From NCBI GenBank assembly GCA_046047495.1, contig JBJOHV010000019.1, positions 1-48,490 of the forward strand: 48,490 bases of DNA. The letters run 5' to 3'. The DNA is from NORP240 sp046047495. GTDB taxonomy: Bacteria; Pseudomonadota; Gammaproteobacteria; Pseudomonadales; Pseudohongiellaceae. The translations under genes were made by a program, and so were the position numbers. Shown in pieces: positions 1 through 7,978 of this stretch; within the stretch, counting starts at the first letter, position 1; every line of letters begins with the position of its first letter. The notes below the pieces were generated by a model. That model was not told the DNA's origin, made no database searches, and saw only the letters and a list, made by a program, of their open reading frames with translations.

Positions 1-131
1 AAAAACCTACATATTGTGGTCATTCCGGCACCTCACTATAGTAGACCCAAGCTGATTTTTCTGCGGGCCCGGACTAGATTGCCGGCTGTCCGCACGACAG
101 TTAAATTCACTTGATAATCGAGGTTTTTAGC

Positions 132-803
132 ATGAAGAGTTTTCCGCAAGTCGGTAAGCGACAGCAGGGTTTCACCCTGATCGAGATCGCCATTGTGCTG
201 GTGATCATTGGTCTGCTGGTGGGAGGCGTGCTGCAGGGTCAGGAGTTGATCAACAACTCCCGGGTCAAACAGGCCGTCAAGGACATGAACGGCACTGCCG
301 CCGCCGTGTTTGCCTATCAGGACCGTTATGGTCGCATCCCGGGCGATGATGGCCCTGCGGCCACCCTGTCTGCCCGCGGAGCCAGCTGGACCTCCGTGGC
401 GGCCGGTGACGCCGACGGCAACCTGGAAGTGACCACTGCCCAGACCTTTACCGGTGCCGGCGAAGGCGGCCCCTTCTGGCAACAGCTGAAAGCCGCCGGC
501 TTCATCGCCGGCAATCCGGCTGATACCGGCGCCCTGGCGCTGCCTAGCAATCCCTGGGGCGGCCTGCTGGGCGTGACCGCATCCAACATGGGCGGCAACC
601 TGACCGGCAACAAAGTGTGCCTGAGCCAGGTGCCGGGTTCCGCCGCCATTGCCATCGACAACGAACTGGATGACGGCCTGGGTGCCTCCGGACGTTTGCG
701 TGCAACCCTGGGTACCGGTGGCACCAACACGGCGCCGTCCAACGCCACATTGGCAGCAGCGTACTCCGAAGACAACGTCTACACCGTCTGCTACCGCATG
801 TAA
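132..803 (+). CDS. Type IV prepilin-like protein (pseudopilin family)
   Basis: A 223-residue protein that begins with a short basic leader and the prepilin signature G-FTLIEIAIVLVIIGLL, with the cleavage glycine at about residue 14 and the conserved Glu at position 5 of the mature chain. The first mature helix is one hydrophobic segment, as in pilins and type II secretion pseudopilins. After it comes a soluble domain with the motif YQDRYGRIPGDD and two cysteines (KVCLSQ and YTVCYRM) that could form the C-terminal disulfide loop of pilins. I chose the ATG at 132 because AGG lies 8 nt upstream; a TTG at 111 is in frame but would bury the leader. It stands alone, with no pilus assembly genes nearby, so pilus type and role are open. 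It probably needs a PilD-type peptidase encoded elsewhere. Confidence 0.85.
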   Translation: MKSFPQVGKRQQGFTLIEIAIVLVIIGLLVGGVLQGQELINNSRVKQAVKDMNGTAAAVFAYQDRYGRIPGDDGPAATLSARGASWTSVAAGDADGNLEVTTAQTFTGAGEGGPFWQQLKAAGFIAGNPADTGALALPSNPWGGLLGVTASNMGGNLTGNKVCLSQVPGSAAIAIDNELDDGLGASGRLRATLGTGGTNTAPSNATLAAAYSEDNVYTVCYRM

Positions 804-810
804 CTGCGAC

Positions 811-890
811 GGGGACACTGATAATTTAATAACTTAAGACGGATTTCGGTTAGCAGAGGCACGTTAAGTTATTAAGTTATCAGTGTCCCC
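811..890. repeat. Long imperfect inverted repeat (REP/MITE-like)
   Basis: Bases 811-837 and 864-890 are reverse complements over 27 nt with one mismatch (base 825), separated by 26 nt. The outer ends are GGGGACACTG and CAGTGTCCCC, and the inner arms are AT-rich in a GC-rich region. This resembles small palindromic elements mobilised by REP-associated tyrosine transposases, but no transposase lies in the window. It sits 7 nt after the pilin stop and just before the terminator, so it is transcribed at the end of the pilin message. Confidence 0.8.
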
Positions 891-894
891 AAAG

Positions 895-918
895 ACCCCG
901 CCAAGGCGGGGTTTTTTT
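895..918 (+). terminator. Rho-independent terminator after the prepilin gene
   Basis: The arms ACCCCGCC and GGCGGGGT form a GC-rich hairpin, followed directly by seven T residues on the plus strand. It ends the prepilin transcript and overlaps the stop region of the convergent lspA-like gene. The minus-strand side lacks a comparable T run. Confidence 0.85.
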
Positions 919-1411
919 ATGCCTCCGATTTGTGTTGCAGACGGTGACTGAACAGGCTCATGAACAACAACGGCCAGATGCCCACATGGATCATCACATC
1001 GGCCGTGTTGAATATGTAATTCCAGTAAGGAATGTGCTGAATGTCGATGAAGTCGATGACACTGCCATGAATGAGGCGGTCGAGGATATTGCTGCCGCCG
1101 CCACCGACGATGAAGCCGAAACAGACGTATTCATAGCGCGGCAGGTCCGTCGCCCGGTACAGGTAAACCACCACGCTGGCCAGCAACAACAGGCTGATGG
1201 CGGCGAACAGCCAGCCGCGGCCCTGCAGCATGCCGAACACCCCGCCATGATTGCGCACGTGGGTGAAGTGCAGCAGGGTATTGATCTCCACCGTGGCTTG
1301 CTCAGGAATGTGCTGGATGACCTGCAGGCCGATGAACTGGGACAGCCCTGCCACCGCCAGGACGACGGCGCCGAACACCAGCAGGTTGGTGAGATTGGAG
1401 CGGTTTGCCAT
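917..1411 (-). CDS. lspA: Divergent signal peptidase II (LspA family)
   Basis: LspA is the membrane aspartyl protease that removes signal peptides from prolipoproteins. This 164-residue protein has the family length, four predicted membrane segments, the RNHGGVF box, and the catalytic block with NILDR, GSVIDFIDI and FNTAD, so both active-site aspartates are kept. The first conserved box is degenerate: where LspA usually has a D-x-x-(S/T)-K motif in helix 1, this protein reads AGLSQFIG. The ATG at 1411 follows a TAGGT stretch and begins 10 nt after the DUF1499 stop, so it is probably the last gene of the glpK operon. lspA normally sits with ileS; here it does not, so it may be a second, specialised copy. 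Family call firm; housekeeping role unproven. Confidence 0.85.
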   Translation of the reverse strand: MANRSNLTNLLVFGAVVLAVAGLSQFIGLQVIQHIPEQATVEINTLLHFTHVRNHGGVFGMLQGRGWLFAAISLLLLASVVVYLYRATDLPRYEYVCFGFIVGGGGSNILDRLIHGSVIDFIDIQHIPYWNYIFNTADVMIHVGIWPLLFMSLFSHRLQHKSEA

Positions 1412-1421
1412 GGCCACAGAC

Positions 1422-2228
1422 CTACGGCTGCAGCAGGGTGAGAAATGCCCGCAGCCGCTTGGCATTGGTGCCCACATCGCCGGTGCCGACCCGGGATACG
1501 GAGCGGGCATTCACCAGGGTCTGCCCGCCATCGGTTGTGATGCTGATAATCACGTCATCCTTGAAGCGGAACCAGAATGTGGTGTCTGTGGCCTCGATGC
1601 GGCCTTCCGCCCGATTCTCGTCCACCAGTTCCCAACCCAGTTCATCCACCGCGGCGAGGGCGCGATCGAACACCTCGGCGGCGGGACGGTCCGTTCGCCA
1701 GGGTTGCAGGTCCGGATAGGCTTCCCGTGTCAGGCGGGCAAGTTCGGCAGCGTCCAGCCGGGGTGAATCGCCATAGACCGCCGAATTGGGTGCATCTGCC
1801 CGCAACGGCAGAACCGCAACAAACTGGGGCGGGTTCACCGTGTCGGTGGAAATGTCATGGATCGGCGGGTAGCTGCTGCCGGCCGGTGCGGCAAAGCTTT
1901 GGGGATAGAAATAGGCGAGGGCGGCGGCGATAGTCGCCACGCCGGCCAGGATGGGCAGACGCTTGTCCAGCCTGACCTGCAGACGGTGCGCAGCCACGGT
2001 GGCTGCCACCGTGCACACCAGACATAAGATCGCAATCCAGTCAGCGTGGTTGTTGGCCATTCGCAACATGTCAAAACCGCGCCGGAAGTCCCACATTCCC
2101 AGCCAGACACCCAGGGGAGCCAGCAACGCCAGCAGACCGGCCAGCGCACCGGCGGTAATGGCCACCCCCAGTACGGCAAGCAGGCTGATACGAAGACGTT
2201 TCTGTTGGGACTCGGTTGCACTGTTCAT
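1422..2228 (-). CDS. DUF1499 family membrane protein
   Basis: A 268-residue protein with three predicted membrane segments in its N-terminal half (about residues 12-45, 62-82 and 90-108) and a soluble C-terminal half matching the DUF1499 pattern (NPPQFVAVLP, YPDLQPW, TTFWFRFKDDVIISI, NARSVSRVGTGDVGTNAKRL). The biochemical function of DUF1499 is unknown to me. The start at ATG 2228 is supported by AAGGAA six bases upstream; the longer in-frame reading has no such site. It lies 29 nt downstream of the histidine phosphatase and 10 nt upstream of the lspA-like gene, all on one strand, which suggests cotranscription and a cell-envelope location. Confidence 0.8.
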   Translation of the reverse strand: MNSATESQQKRLRISLLAVLGVAITAGALAGLLALLAPLGVWLGMWDFRRGFDMLRMANNHADWIAILCLVCTVAATVAAHRLQVRLDKRLPILAGVATIAAALAYFYPQSFAAPAGSSYPPIHDISTDTVNPPQFVAVLPLRADAPNSAVYGDSPRLDAAELARLTREAYPDLQPWRTDRPAAEVFDRALAAVDELGWELVDENRAEGRIEATDTTFWFRFKDDVIISITTDGGQTLVNARSVSRVGTGDVGTNAKRLRAFLTLLQP

Positions 2229-2257
2229 GGCGGATTCCTTGTTGTTGTCGATGGTAT

Positions 2258-2857
2258 TCACAGATATCTGACGATGTGACCGGAGCCTTGCTCGTCCAGT
2301 TCCAGGATGCTGTGGGAACAGTTGTGCATCTGGGGGGGATCCCACAGGCGGTCCAGGGACTTGCCTTCGAAATGGGTCAGGATGGCCTTGATCAGGGCGC
2401 CGTGGCTGACCACGGCGATGTCACCCCGGGTCGTATCCTTGCATATCGATTTGAGGGCTGCCACTCCCCGCTGCTGCAGCGCATCGAAAGTTTCCGCCCC
2501 TGCCACATGAAACCGGTGGGGTGCCTGCCAGAAATTGTAAAACTGCTCCGGATCATCCCTCTCCAGCTCGGCATAGAGCCGGCCCTCCCAGGGCCCCAGG
2601 AAGATTTCGCGAAGGTCATCGCGGTAGTGCATGGGCAAGCCCCGATGGCCGAACGCATGGTCCGCCGTCTGACGGGTGCGGACACTGCTGCTGCAGTACA
2701 CGGCGGCCAGGGGCAGGGAATCCAGGTTGCCGGCCAGGGCCTGGGCCTGCTGGCGACCCAGGGCATTGAGTTCGGATTCGCTGTGCCCCTGTACTCTGCG
2801 CACGGCATTCCAATCCGTCTGTCCATGGCGGATCAGGTGTATACGCAGGTCAGTCAT
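2258..2857 (-). CDS. Histidine phosphatase family protein (phosphoglycerate mutase-like)
   Basis: This 199-residue protein has the RHG motif (LIRHGQTDWN) carrying the phospho-accepting His near residue 10, the second motif SSSVRTRQTAD, the acidic motif REIFLGPWEG, and the second catalytic His in VVSHGALIKAIL. These are hallmarks of cofactor-independent-size branch 1 histidine phosphatases (GpmB/CobC/SixA-like). Substrate cannot be told from sequence. The ATG at 2857 overlaps the glpK stop by 8 nt, so translation is probably coupled to glpK; a role on a phosphorylated glycerol intermediate is possible but only inferred from position. No signal peptide, so cytoplasmic. Confidence 0.85.
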   Translation of the reverse strand: MTDLRIHLIRHGQTDWNAVRRVQGHSESELNALGRQQAQALAGNLDSLPLAAVYCSSSVRTRQTADHAFGHRGLPMHYRDDLREIFLGPWEGRLYAELERDDPEQFYNFWQAPHRFHVAGAETFDALQQRGVAALKSICKDTTRGDIAVVSHGALIKAILTHFEGKSLDRLWDPPQMHNCSHSILELDEQGSGHIVRYL

Positions 2858-4346
2858 TGCAGGGGAAGTCGCTGAGTGTGCGGCGCACGGCATCCTGCCA
2901 GCCGGCGTAATAACGCCGTCGCCAGTCGTCGTCGTGCTTGGGCGAGAATGCCTGATCCAGCTGCCACAATTCGGTAATGGCCGAAAGGGAGGGAAATATA
3001 CCCGCCTGCAGGCCGGCCAGGTAGGCGGCGCCCAGGGCGGTGGTTTCGATGATCCGGGGTCGGTCCACCCGGCAACCCAGGATGTCGGCCAGGGCCTGCA
3101 GCAGAAAGTCATTGGCCACCATGCCGCCGTCCACCCTCAGGCTTTTCAGTGGCGTTCCATCCGCCGCGATGGCCTCGGTCAGATCCCGGGTCTGGTAACA
3201 CACGGACAACAGGCCGGCGGTCACCAGTTCCTTAATCCCTGTATCGCGGGTTAGGCCGAATATCGCCCCGCGGGCCTGGGCATCCCAATAGGGGGCACCC
3301 AGTCCGGTGAAGGCTGGCACCAGGTAAACCGACAGACTGTCACCGGCCTGCTGTGCCAGGGCGCTGGAGTCCGCCGCCGAGCGGATCAGCTGCAGGCCAT
3401 CCCGCAGCCATTGCATGGTAGCGCCGGCCATGAAGATGCTGCCCTCAACGGCATAGTTTGTGTTGCCGTTGAGACGATAAGCCACGGTGGTGAGCAGGCG
3501 GTTGGCAGAGCTCAGGGCCTGTCGTCCGGTATTCATGAGCAGGAAGCAGCCCGTGCCATAGGTGCTCTTGGCCATGCCGGGCTCGAAGCAGCATTGACCG
3601 AAGGCGGCGGCCTGCTGATCACCGGCCATGCCCTGTATGGGGATGGCGGCGCCCAGCAGGGCCGGGTCTGTGTGGCCGAAATCGGCCGCGCAGTCCTGGA
3701 CTGTGGGCAATACGGCGGCGGGAATATCGAATAACTCCAGCAGTTCGGGGTCCCACTGCTGAGCATGGATGTTGAACAGGGCCGTGCGGGAGGCGTTGGT
3801 GGCATCGGTGGCGTGGCAGCGACCGCCGGTCAGACGCCACAGCAGGAATGTGTCCACCGTGCCGAACGCCAGCTCCCCGGCCCGGGCCCGCGCCATGGCG
3901 CCGGGCACCGAGTGCAGAAGCCAGCGCAATTTGCTGGCGGAGAAATAGGGATCCAGCAACAGCCCGGTCCTGGCGGCCACCAGGGATTCCTTGCCCTGCC
4001 GCTTCAGTTCATCACAAAAATCAGCGGTGCGCCGATCCTGCCACACGATGGCATTGTGGAGTGGCTTGCCGGTGGCCCGCTCCCACAGCAGGGTGGTTTC
4101 CCGCTGATTGGTTATGCCGATGGTGGTGATCTGGGTGGCGTTCAGTCCGGCCACCTGCAGCGCGCCACGGCAGCTGTCCAGGGTGGTTTGCCAGATGGCC
4201 TCCGGATCATGCTCGACCCAGCCATTGGCAGGGAACAGTTGGGGAAACTCCGCCTGGCCACTGCCAAGGGATTGTCCCCGGTCATCAAACACCACGGCGC
4301 GACTGGAGGTGGTCCCCTGGTCGATGGCGAGTATGTGACGGCTCAT
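2850..4346 (-). CDS. glpK: Glycerol kinase
   Basis: Phosphorylates glycerol to sn-glycerol-3-phosphate with ATP in the cytoplasm. The 498-residue length is typical. The FGGY kinase features are clear: N-terminal DQGTTSSRAVVFD, GWVEHDPEAIW, GITNQRETTLLWER, and the C-terminal signature DGGMVANDFLLQ. The ATG at 4346 has a GGGGGAG stretch about 9 nt upstream. It is divergent from glpD, whose product uses the G3P, and overlaps the downstream histidine phosphatase gene by 8 nt. No glycerol facilitator (glpF) or glpR is visible in the window. Regulation probably acts in the 183-nt region shared with glpD. Confidence 0.97.
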   Translation of the reverse strand: MSRHILAIDQGTTSSRAVVFDDRGQSLGSGQAEFPQLFPANGWVEHDPEAIWQTTLDSCRGALQVAGLNATQITTIGITNQRETTLLWERATGKPLHNAIVWQDRRTADFCDELKRQGKESLVAARTGLLLDPYFSASKLRWLLHSVPGAMARARAGELAFGTVDTFLLWRLTGGRCHATDATNASRTALFNIHAQQWDPELLELFDIPAAVLPTVQDCAADFGHTDPALLGAAIPIQGMAGDQQAAAFGQCCFEPGMAKSTYGTGCFLLMNTGRQALSSANRLLTTVAYRLNGNTNYAVEGSIFMAGATMQWLRDGLQLIRSAADSSALAQQAGDSLSVYLVPAFTGLGAPYWDAQARGAIFGLTRDTGIKELVTAGLLSVCYQTRDLTEAIAADGTPLKSLRVDGGMVANDFLLQALADILGCRVDRPRIIETTALGAAYLAGLQAGIFPSLSAITELWQLDQAFSPKHDDDWRRRYYAGWQDAVRRTLSDFPCND

Positions 4347-4467
4347 GAAGGTGTCTCCCCCATCCCTGTGGCAGGTGGTGAATTTCTCATACAGATGACG
4401 TCTATTCAGAGTGCTTCATCCGCCTGGCAGGTTACAGCCCGGACGGTTTCCGCTAGGATGGCGAACT

Positions 4468-4488
4468 GATTGTAATGTTGCAACAATC
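4468..4488. promoter_or_regulatory. Nested dyad in the glpK-glpD intergenic region
   Basis: GATTGT (4468-4473) and ACAATC (4483-4488) form an inverted repeat, and within it TGTTGCAACA (4476-4485) is a perfect 10-bp palindrome. The site is 42-62 nt upstream of the glpD start in the only shared control region of the two divergent glycerol genes. It could be an operator, for example for a GlpR-like repressor, but it does not match the E. coli GlpR consensus I know, so the regulator is unassigned. Confidence 0.45.
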
Positions 4489-4529
4489 TATGTGATGTAG
4501 AGTGGACGGCACCACTGATACAGCCGGGG

Positions 4530-6053
4530 ATGCGAGCCGCGAACATGCAAACTTTCGACCTTCTTGTGATTGGCGGCGGCATCAATGGGACAGGGATCGC
4601 AGCCGATGCCGCTGGTCGGGGCCTGTCGGTGGCCCTGTGTGAAAAGGACGATCTGGCTTCCGCCACATCCTCCGCCAGCACCAAGCTCATCCATGGTGGA
4701 TTGCGCTACCTCGAGACCTACGAATTCGGTCTGGTGCGCAAGGCGCTTAAGGAATCGGAGACCCTGCTGCATCTGGCGCCCCACGTCATTCATCCAATCT
4801 GTTTTCACCTGCCCTATGAGAAACACCACCGTCCCTGGCTGCTGATCCGGCTGGGACTGTTCCTCTACAACACCCTGGCCTACCGGCCCAGTTACAAGAC
4901 TGCCGGTGCGGTCCGCTTTCCCGCCGATTCGCCCCTCGACCCGTCCCTCAGGCACGGCTTTCGCATCTACGACGGCTGGGTGGACGATTCCCGGCTGGTG
5001 GTGCTCAACGCCCTGCAGGCGGCGCGCAAATCGGCCCGTATCATGACCCGTACCGAATGCACGGCACTGGCTGCCGGCGCCGATGGCTGGACCGCCACCC
5101 TGCTGGATCACGTATCCGGGGAACAGCACACTGTGCAGGCCCGCGCCGTCATCAATGCCACCGGGCCCTGGGTCAGCGACCTGGTCAGCCGGTCCACCGG
5201 CCAGCAGCCGGCTCTGGCGGTGCGGCTGGTCAAGGGCAGCCATATCGTGGTGCCCTTGATGCAACCGGGCAACCAGGCGTATCTGCTGCAGAACGAAGAC
5301 CGCAGGGTGATTTTCGTCATCCCCTATGAGCAGCGCTTCACCCTGATCGGCACCACCGAGGAGGAATTCACGGGTGATCCCGCCGCAGCTGCCATCTCGA
5401 ATGCAGAAGTCGACTACCTGATCGGCGCAGTCAACAAATATTTCAAAAAGTCCATTGCACGGCATGATGTGGTGCACACCTATTCCGGTGTCAGGCCGCT
5501 GATCGACAGCAAACAGGCTCTGGCCCGCAAGGTGTCGCGGGATTACCGGCTGGAGTTTGAGAAAACGCCGCAGCCCCTGTTGTCGGTCTACGGTGGCAAG
5601 ATCACCACCTATCGCCTGTTAGCCAAGCAGGCGGTGGACAAGCTGGGCAGTTCCCTGCCGGGCATGAAGCGCTCCAGAACCCGCAAGGCCGTGTTGCCTG
5701 GCGGGGATTTCAAGATGCGCGAGCAACTGTTTCAGATCATGGCCAGCGCCAACAAATGGATCCGGCCCGACATCATCAAACGCTGGATCCATGCCTACGG
5801 AAATCTCGCCTTCGACATCCTGCGCAATACCAATAACATGGCGGACATGGGCATGAACTTCGGCAACGGCCTGTTTCAGCGCGAAGTGGATTACCTCGTG
5901 GAGCATGAGTGGGCGCGCAGCGCCGATGACATTCTGTGGCGACGCACCAAGTTGGGACTGCTGTTCAGCACCGAGCAACAGGCCGAGCTGGATCACTATC
6001 TGCGCGACAAGGTTGCCAAACAGGACATCAGATCCCGTACCTGGACCAGTTGA
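4530..6053 (+). CDS. glpD: Aerobic glycerol-3-phosphate dehydrogenase
   Basis: FAD-dependent, membrane-associated enzyme oxidising glycerol-3-phosphate to dihydroxyacetone phosphate and feeding electrons to quinone. The 507-residue protein aligns by eye along its whole length with E. coli GlpD: the FAD-binding LLVIGGGINGTGIAADAAGRG, SSASTKLIHGGLRYLE, NATGPWVSDL, KGSHIVVP, LQNEDRRVIFVIPY, YSGVRPL, LSVYGGKITTYR, and the C-terminal EHEWARSADDILWRRTK. ATG 4530 and ATG 4545 are both possible starts; the second gives an N-terminus closer to E. coli GlpD, and neither has a strong ribosome site. The end is 19 nt before the next gene, but that gene has its own strong GGGGAGAA site. Confidence 0.96.
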   Translation: MRAANMQTFDLLVIGGGINGTGIAADAAGRGLSVALCEKDDLASATSSASTKLIHGGLRYLETYEFGLVRKALKESETLLHLAPHVIHPICFHLPYEKHHRPWLLIRLGLFLYNTLAYRPSYKTAGAVRFPADSPLDPSLRHGFRIYDGWVDDSRLVVLNALQAARKSARIMTRTECTALAAGADGWTATLLDHVSGEQHTVQARAVINATGPWVSDLVSRSTGQQPALAVRLVKGSHIVVPLMQPGNQAYLLQNEDRRVIFVIPYEQRFTLIGTTEEEFTGDPAAAAISNAEVDYLIGAVNKYFKKSIARHDVVHTYSGVRPLIDSKQALARKVSRDYRLEFEKTPQPLLSVYGGKITTYRLLAKQAVDKLGSSLPGMKRSRTRKAVLPGGDFKMREQLFQIMASANKWIRPDIIKRWIHAYGNLAFDILRNTNNMADMGMNFGNGLFQREVDYLVEHEWARSADDILWRRTKLGLLFSTEQQAELDHYLRDKVAKQDIRSRTWTS

Positions 6054-6072
6054 TCAACAAGGGGAGAAAACC

Positions 6073-7488
6073 ATGAAGAGTCAATCAAGCTTTAACGGAG
6101 CATGGGGGCTGCTGACATGCACGGCCCTGGTCCTGGGTATCAGCACGCAGCTGTTTGCACAGGTGCCGGATGCCACCATCAGCGGCCCCATAGAGGCCAC
6201 GGCGCCCGGCGATCCGTCGCGCAATTTCATCTACAACGCCTCGGCCATCGAGCTGGCTGCAGCCGGCTATGTGGAGGAGGAATATTTCATCGAGGGCACG
6301 GCCAACCGTTACACGGCGCCGGAGATGAGCACCGGTGAGATAATCGACAGCGGCCATCCCTACCGTACCCGCTTCCTTGTGCGGCGACCGCCGGCGGCCG
6401 GTTTCAACGGCACGGTGGTGATCGAGTGGCTCAATGTCACCGGTGGTACGGACAAGGACATCGACTGGTGGCAGTCCGGTCACCACCTGGTGGCCAATGG
6501 CTATGCCTACATTGCCGTGTCAGCGCAACGGGAAGGCATCGAATCCCTCAGGCAGTGGAGTCCGGACCGTTACGGCAGCCTGGATGTCACCCACGCCGGC
6601 ATGGTGATGGATGATGCGCTTTCCTATGACATTTTGTCCGCAGTGGCCCGGGCGGTGAACCGCAAGGGGGAAACCACCCCGGCCGGCCAGGTGGACATTC
6701 TGGCCGGGCTGCAGGCTGACAAGCTGGTGGCTACCGGACATTCCCAGTCCGCCAGCCGGCTGGCCAATTACCTGAACCATGTCCACCCACGGGAGCCGGT
6801 ATTCGACGGCTTCATCGTGCACGGTGGCGGTGGTCGCATCCGGGATGACCAGGACGTCAGGATCTTCAAGCTGATGGCGGAAACCGACATGCCGCGCCGG
6901 GCCGCAGAGCCCCAGCCCGATACGGATTATTTCCGTCAGTGGGAGGTGGCAGGCAGCTCCCACGTGGACATCATTTTCGAACTGGAGTACGCCCGCATGC
7001 GTGCCCTGGCCGAAGGCCAGCCCGTCGACAGTGTCCGGGAGCGGGATCCGGGCTGTGATCTGCCGGCCTACAGCCGGGTGCCGTTCCGGGATGTGATGGA
7101 TGCGGCCTTCGAGCACATGCAGGTGTGGATGCACGAGGGCACGCCGCCGCCCACGGCACAGCCCCTGGCGGTGGCCCGCATGTTGCCGCAGCTGGAATTC
7201 AAGCGGGATGAGCATGGCAATATCCTGGGCGGCATCCGCCTGGCGACCCATGCCGTACCCACTGCCACCAATACGGGCATGAACAACGGTGGCAACCGCT
7301 TTTGTTTTCTGTACGGCTCCCACGAGCCTTTTTCCGCCGATCTCCTCAGGCAGCTTTATCCGGATCACGCCAGTTATGTGAATGCGGTGCGGTCCGTGGC
7401 AGAGCAGAACGCGGCGGATGGCTATATCCTGCCGGAAGCGGCCCGGCGCACCATCGCCGAAGCCGAACAGTCCGCCATAGGACGTTAG
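6073..7488 (+). CDS. Secreted alpha/beta hydrolase domain protein
   Basis: A 471-residue exported protein: residues 1-30 form a Sec signal peptide ending LFAQ. The mature part shows an alpha/beta-hydrolase nucleophile elbow, GHSQSASR, with Ser224, preceded by GTVVIEWLNVTGG. The pattern fits the alpha/beta hydrolase family found in many soil and marine proteobacteria as exported proteins of unknown substrate (the Abhydrolase_10-type family). ATG 6073 is chosen for the GGGGAGAA site at 6061-6068 and because it starts the signal peptide; a longer in-frame reading runs back into glpD. An esterase-like activity is inferred, not shown. Confidence 0.82.
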   Translation: MKSQSSFNGAWGLLTCTALVLGISTQLFAQVPDATISGPIEATAPGDPSRNFIYNASAIELAAAGYVEEEYFIEGTANRYTAPEMSTGEIIDSGHPYRTRFLVRRPPAAGFNGTVVIEWLNVTGGTDKDIDWWQSGHHLVANGYAYIAVSAQREGIESLRQWSPDRYGSLDVTHAGMVMDDALSYDILSAVARAVNRKGETTPAGQVDILAGLQADKLVATGHSQSASRLANYLNHVHPREPVFDGFIVHGGGGRIRDDQDVRIFKLMAETDMPRRAAEPQPDTDYFRQWEVAGSSHVDIIFELEYARMRALAEGQPVDSVRERDPGCDLPAYSRVPFRDVMDAAFEHMQVWMHEGTPPPTAQPLAVARMLPQLEFKRDEHGNILGGIRLATHAVPTATNTGMNNGGNRFCFLYGSHEPFSADLLRQLYPDHASYVNAVRSVAEQNAADGYILPEAARRTIAEAEQSAIGR

Positions 7489-7496
7489 ACGGGCAA

Positions 7497-7973
7497 TCAG
7501 CGCAACAGGGATTGCTGGGAGGATTTCTTGTTGAGCAGGGTGGTCAGGGCGTCGCACATGTGGGCCCAGCTCTGCTTCACCTGCTCGGCATAATGGGCAT
7601 AGTCACCAGGCAGTTCATGGACCAATTGCAGGCGGGTCTTGCCCTGTTCCTGCAGCAGCGACAGCAGCACGGTGGAATTGTCCCCTCCTTCACCTTCGAT
7701 GCCCCAGGTGAACTGCAGTTTCTCGGGCCGGCGGATTTCCAGAAAGCGGCCGATGTGATTGATGGTGTGGCCGTCCCGTTGCACCACATAGGAGAACATG
7801 CCTCCCACCCGGGGGGTATTCTCCAGGCTGATGATCTCCTCCCTGCGCACCTTGGGCCCGAACATCCAGTTGCCCAGCAGGGTGGGGATGACCCAGGCAT
7901 CAAAGACCTGTTCCGGGGTCGCCGCGAAGCTGCGCTGCAGGCGAATCTTCACGGCCTTGTCGGCATCTCCCAT
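7497..7973 (-). CDS. SRPBCC/AHSA1-type ligand-binding domain protein
   Basis: A 158-residue cytoplasmic protein of the START-like SRPBCC fold, AHSA1 branch. It has the typical N-terminal pattern VKIRLQRSFAATPEQVFDAWVIPTLLGNWMFGP, the GGMFSYVV strand, the IGRFLEI and KLQFTWGIEG strands, and the C-terminal helix with SWAHMCDALTTLL. Such proteins bind hydrophobic ligands; the ligand is unknown. I take the ATG at 7973, which follows GAGGAT by about 9 nt and lies 5 nt after the upstream stop; the TTG at 7982 is less likely. It is probably cotranscribed with the secreted protein upstream. Confidence 0.82.
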   Translation of the reverse strand: MGDADKAVKIRLQRSFAATPEQVFDAWVIPTLLGNWMFGPKVRREEIISLENTPRVGGMFSYVVQRDGHTINHIGRFLEIRRPEKLQFTWGIEGEGGDNSTVLLSLLQEQGKTRLQLVHELPGDYAHYAEQVKQSWAHMCDALTTLLNKKSSQQSLLR

Positions 7974-7978
7974 GATGA

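Noticed and set aside
79..107. TTGCCG and TAAATT with 17-nt spacing as the prepilin promoter
   Set aside because: Each box matches only four of six consensus bases; too weak to list as a feature.
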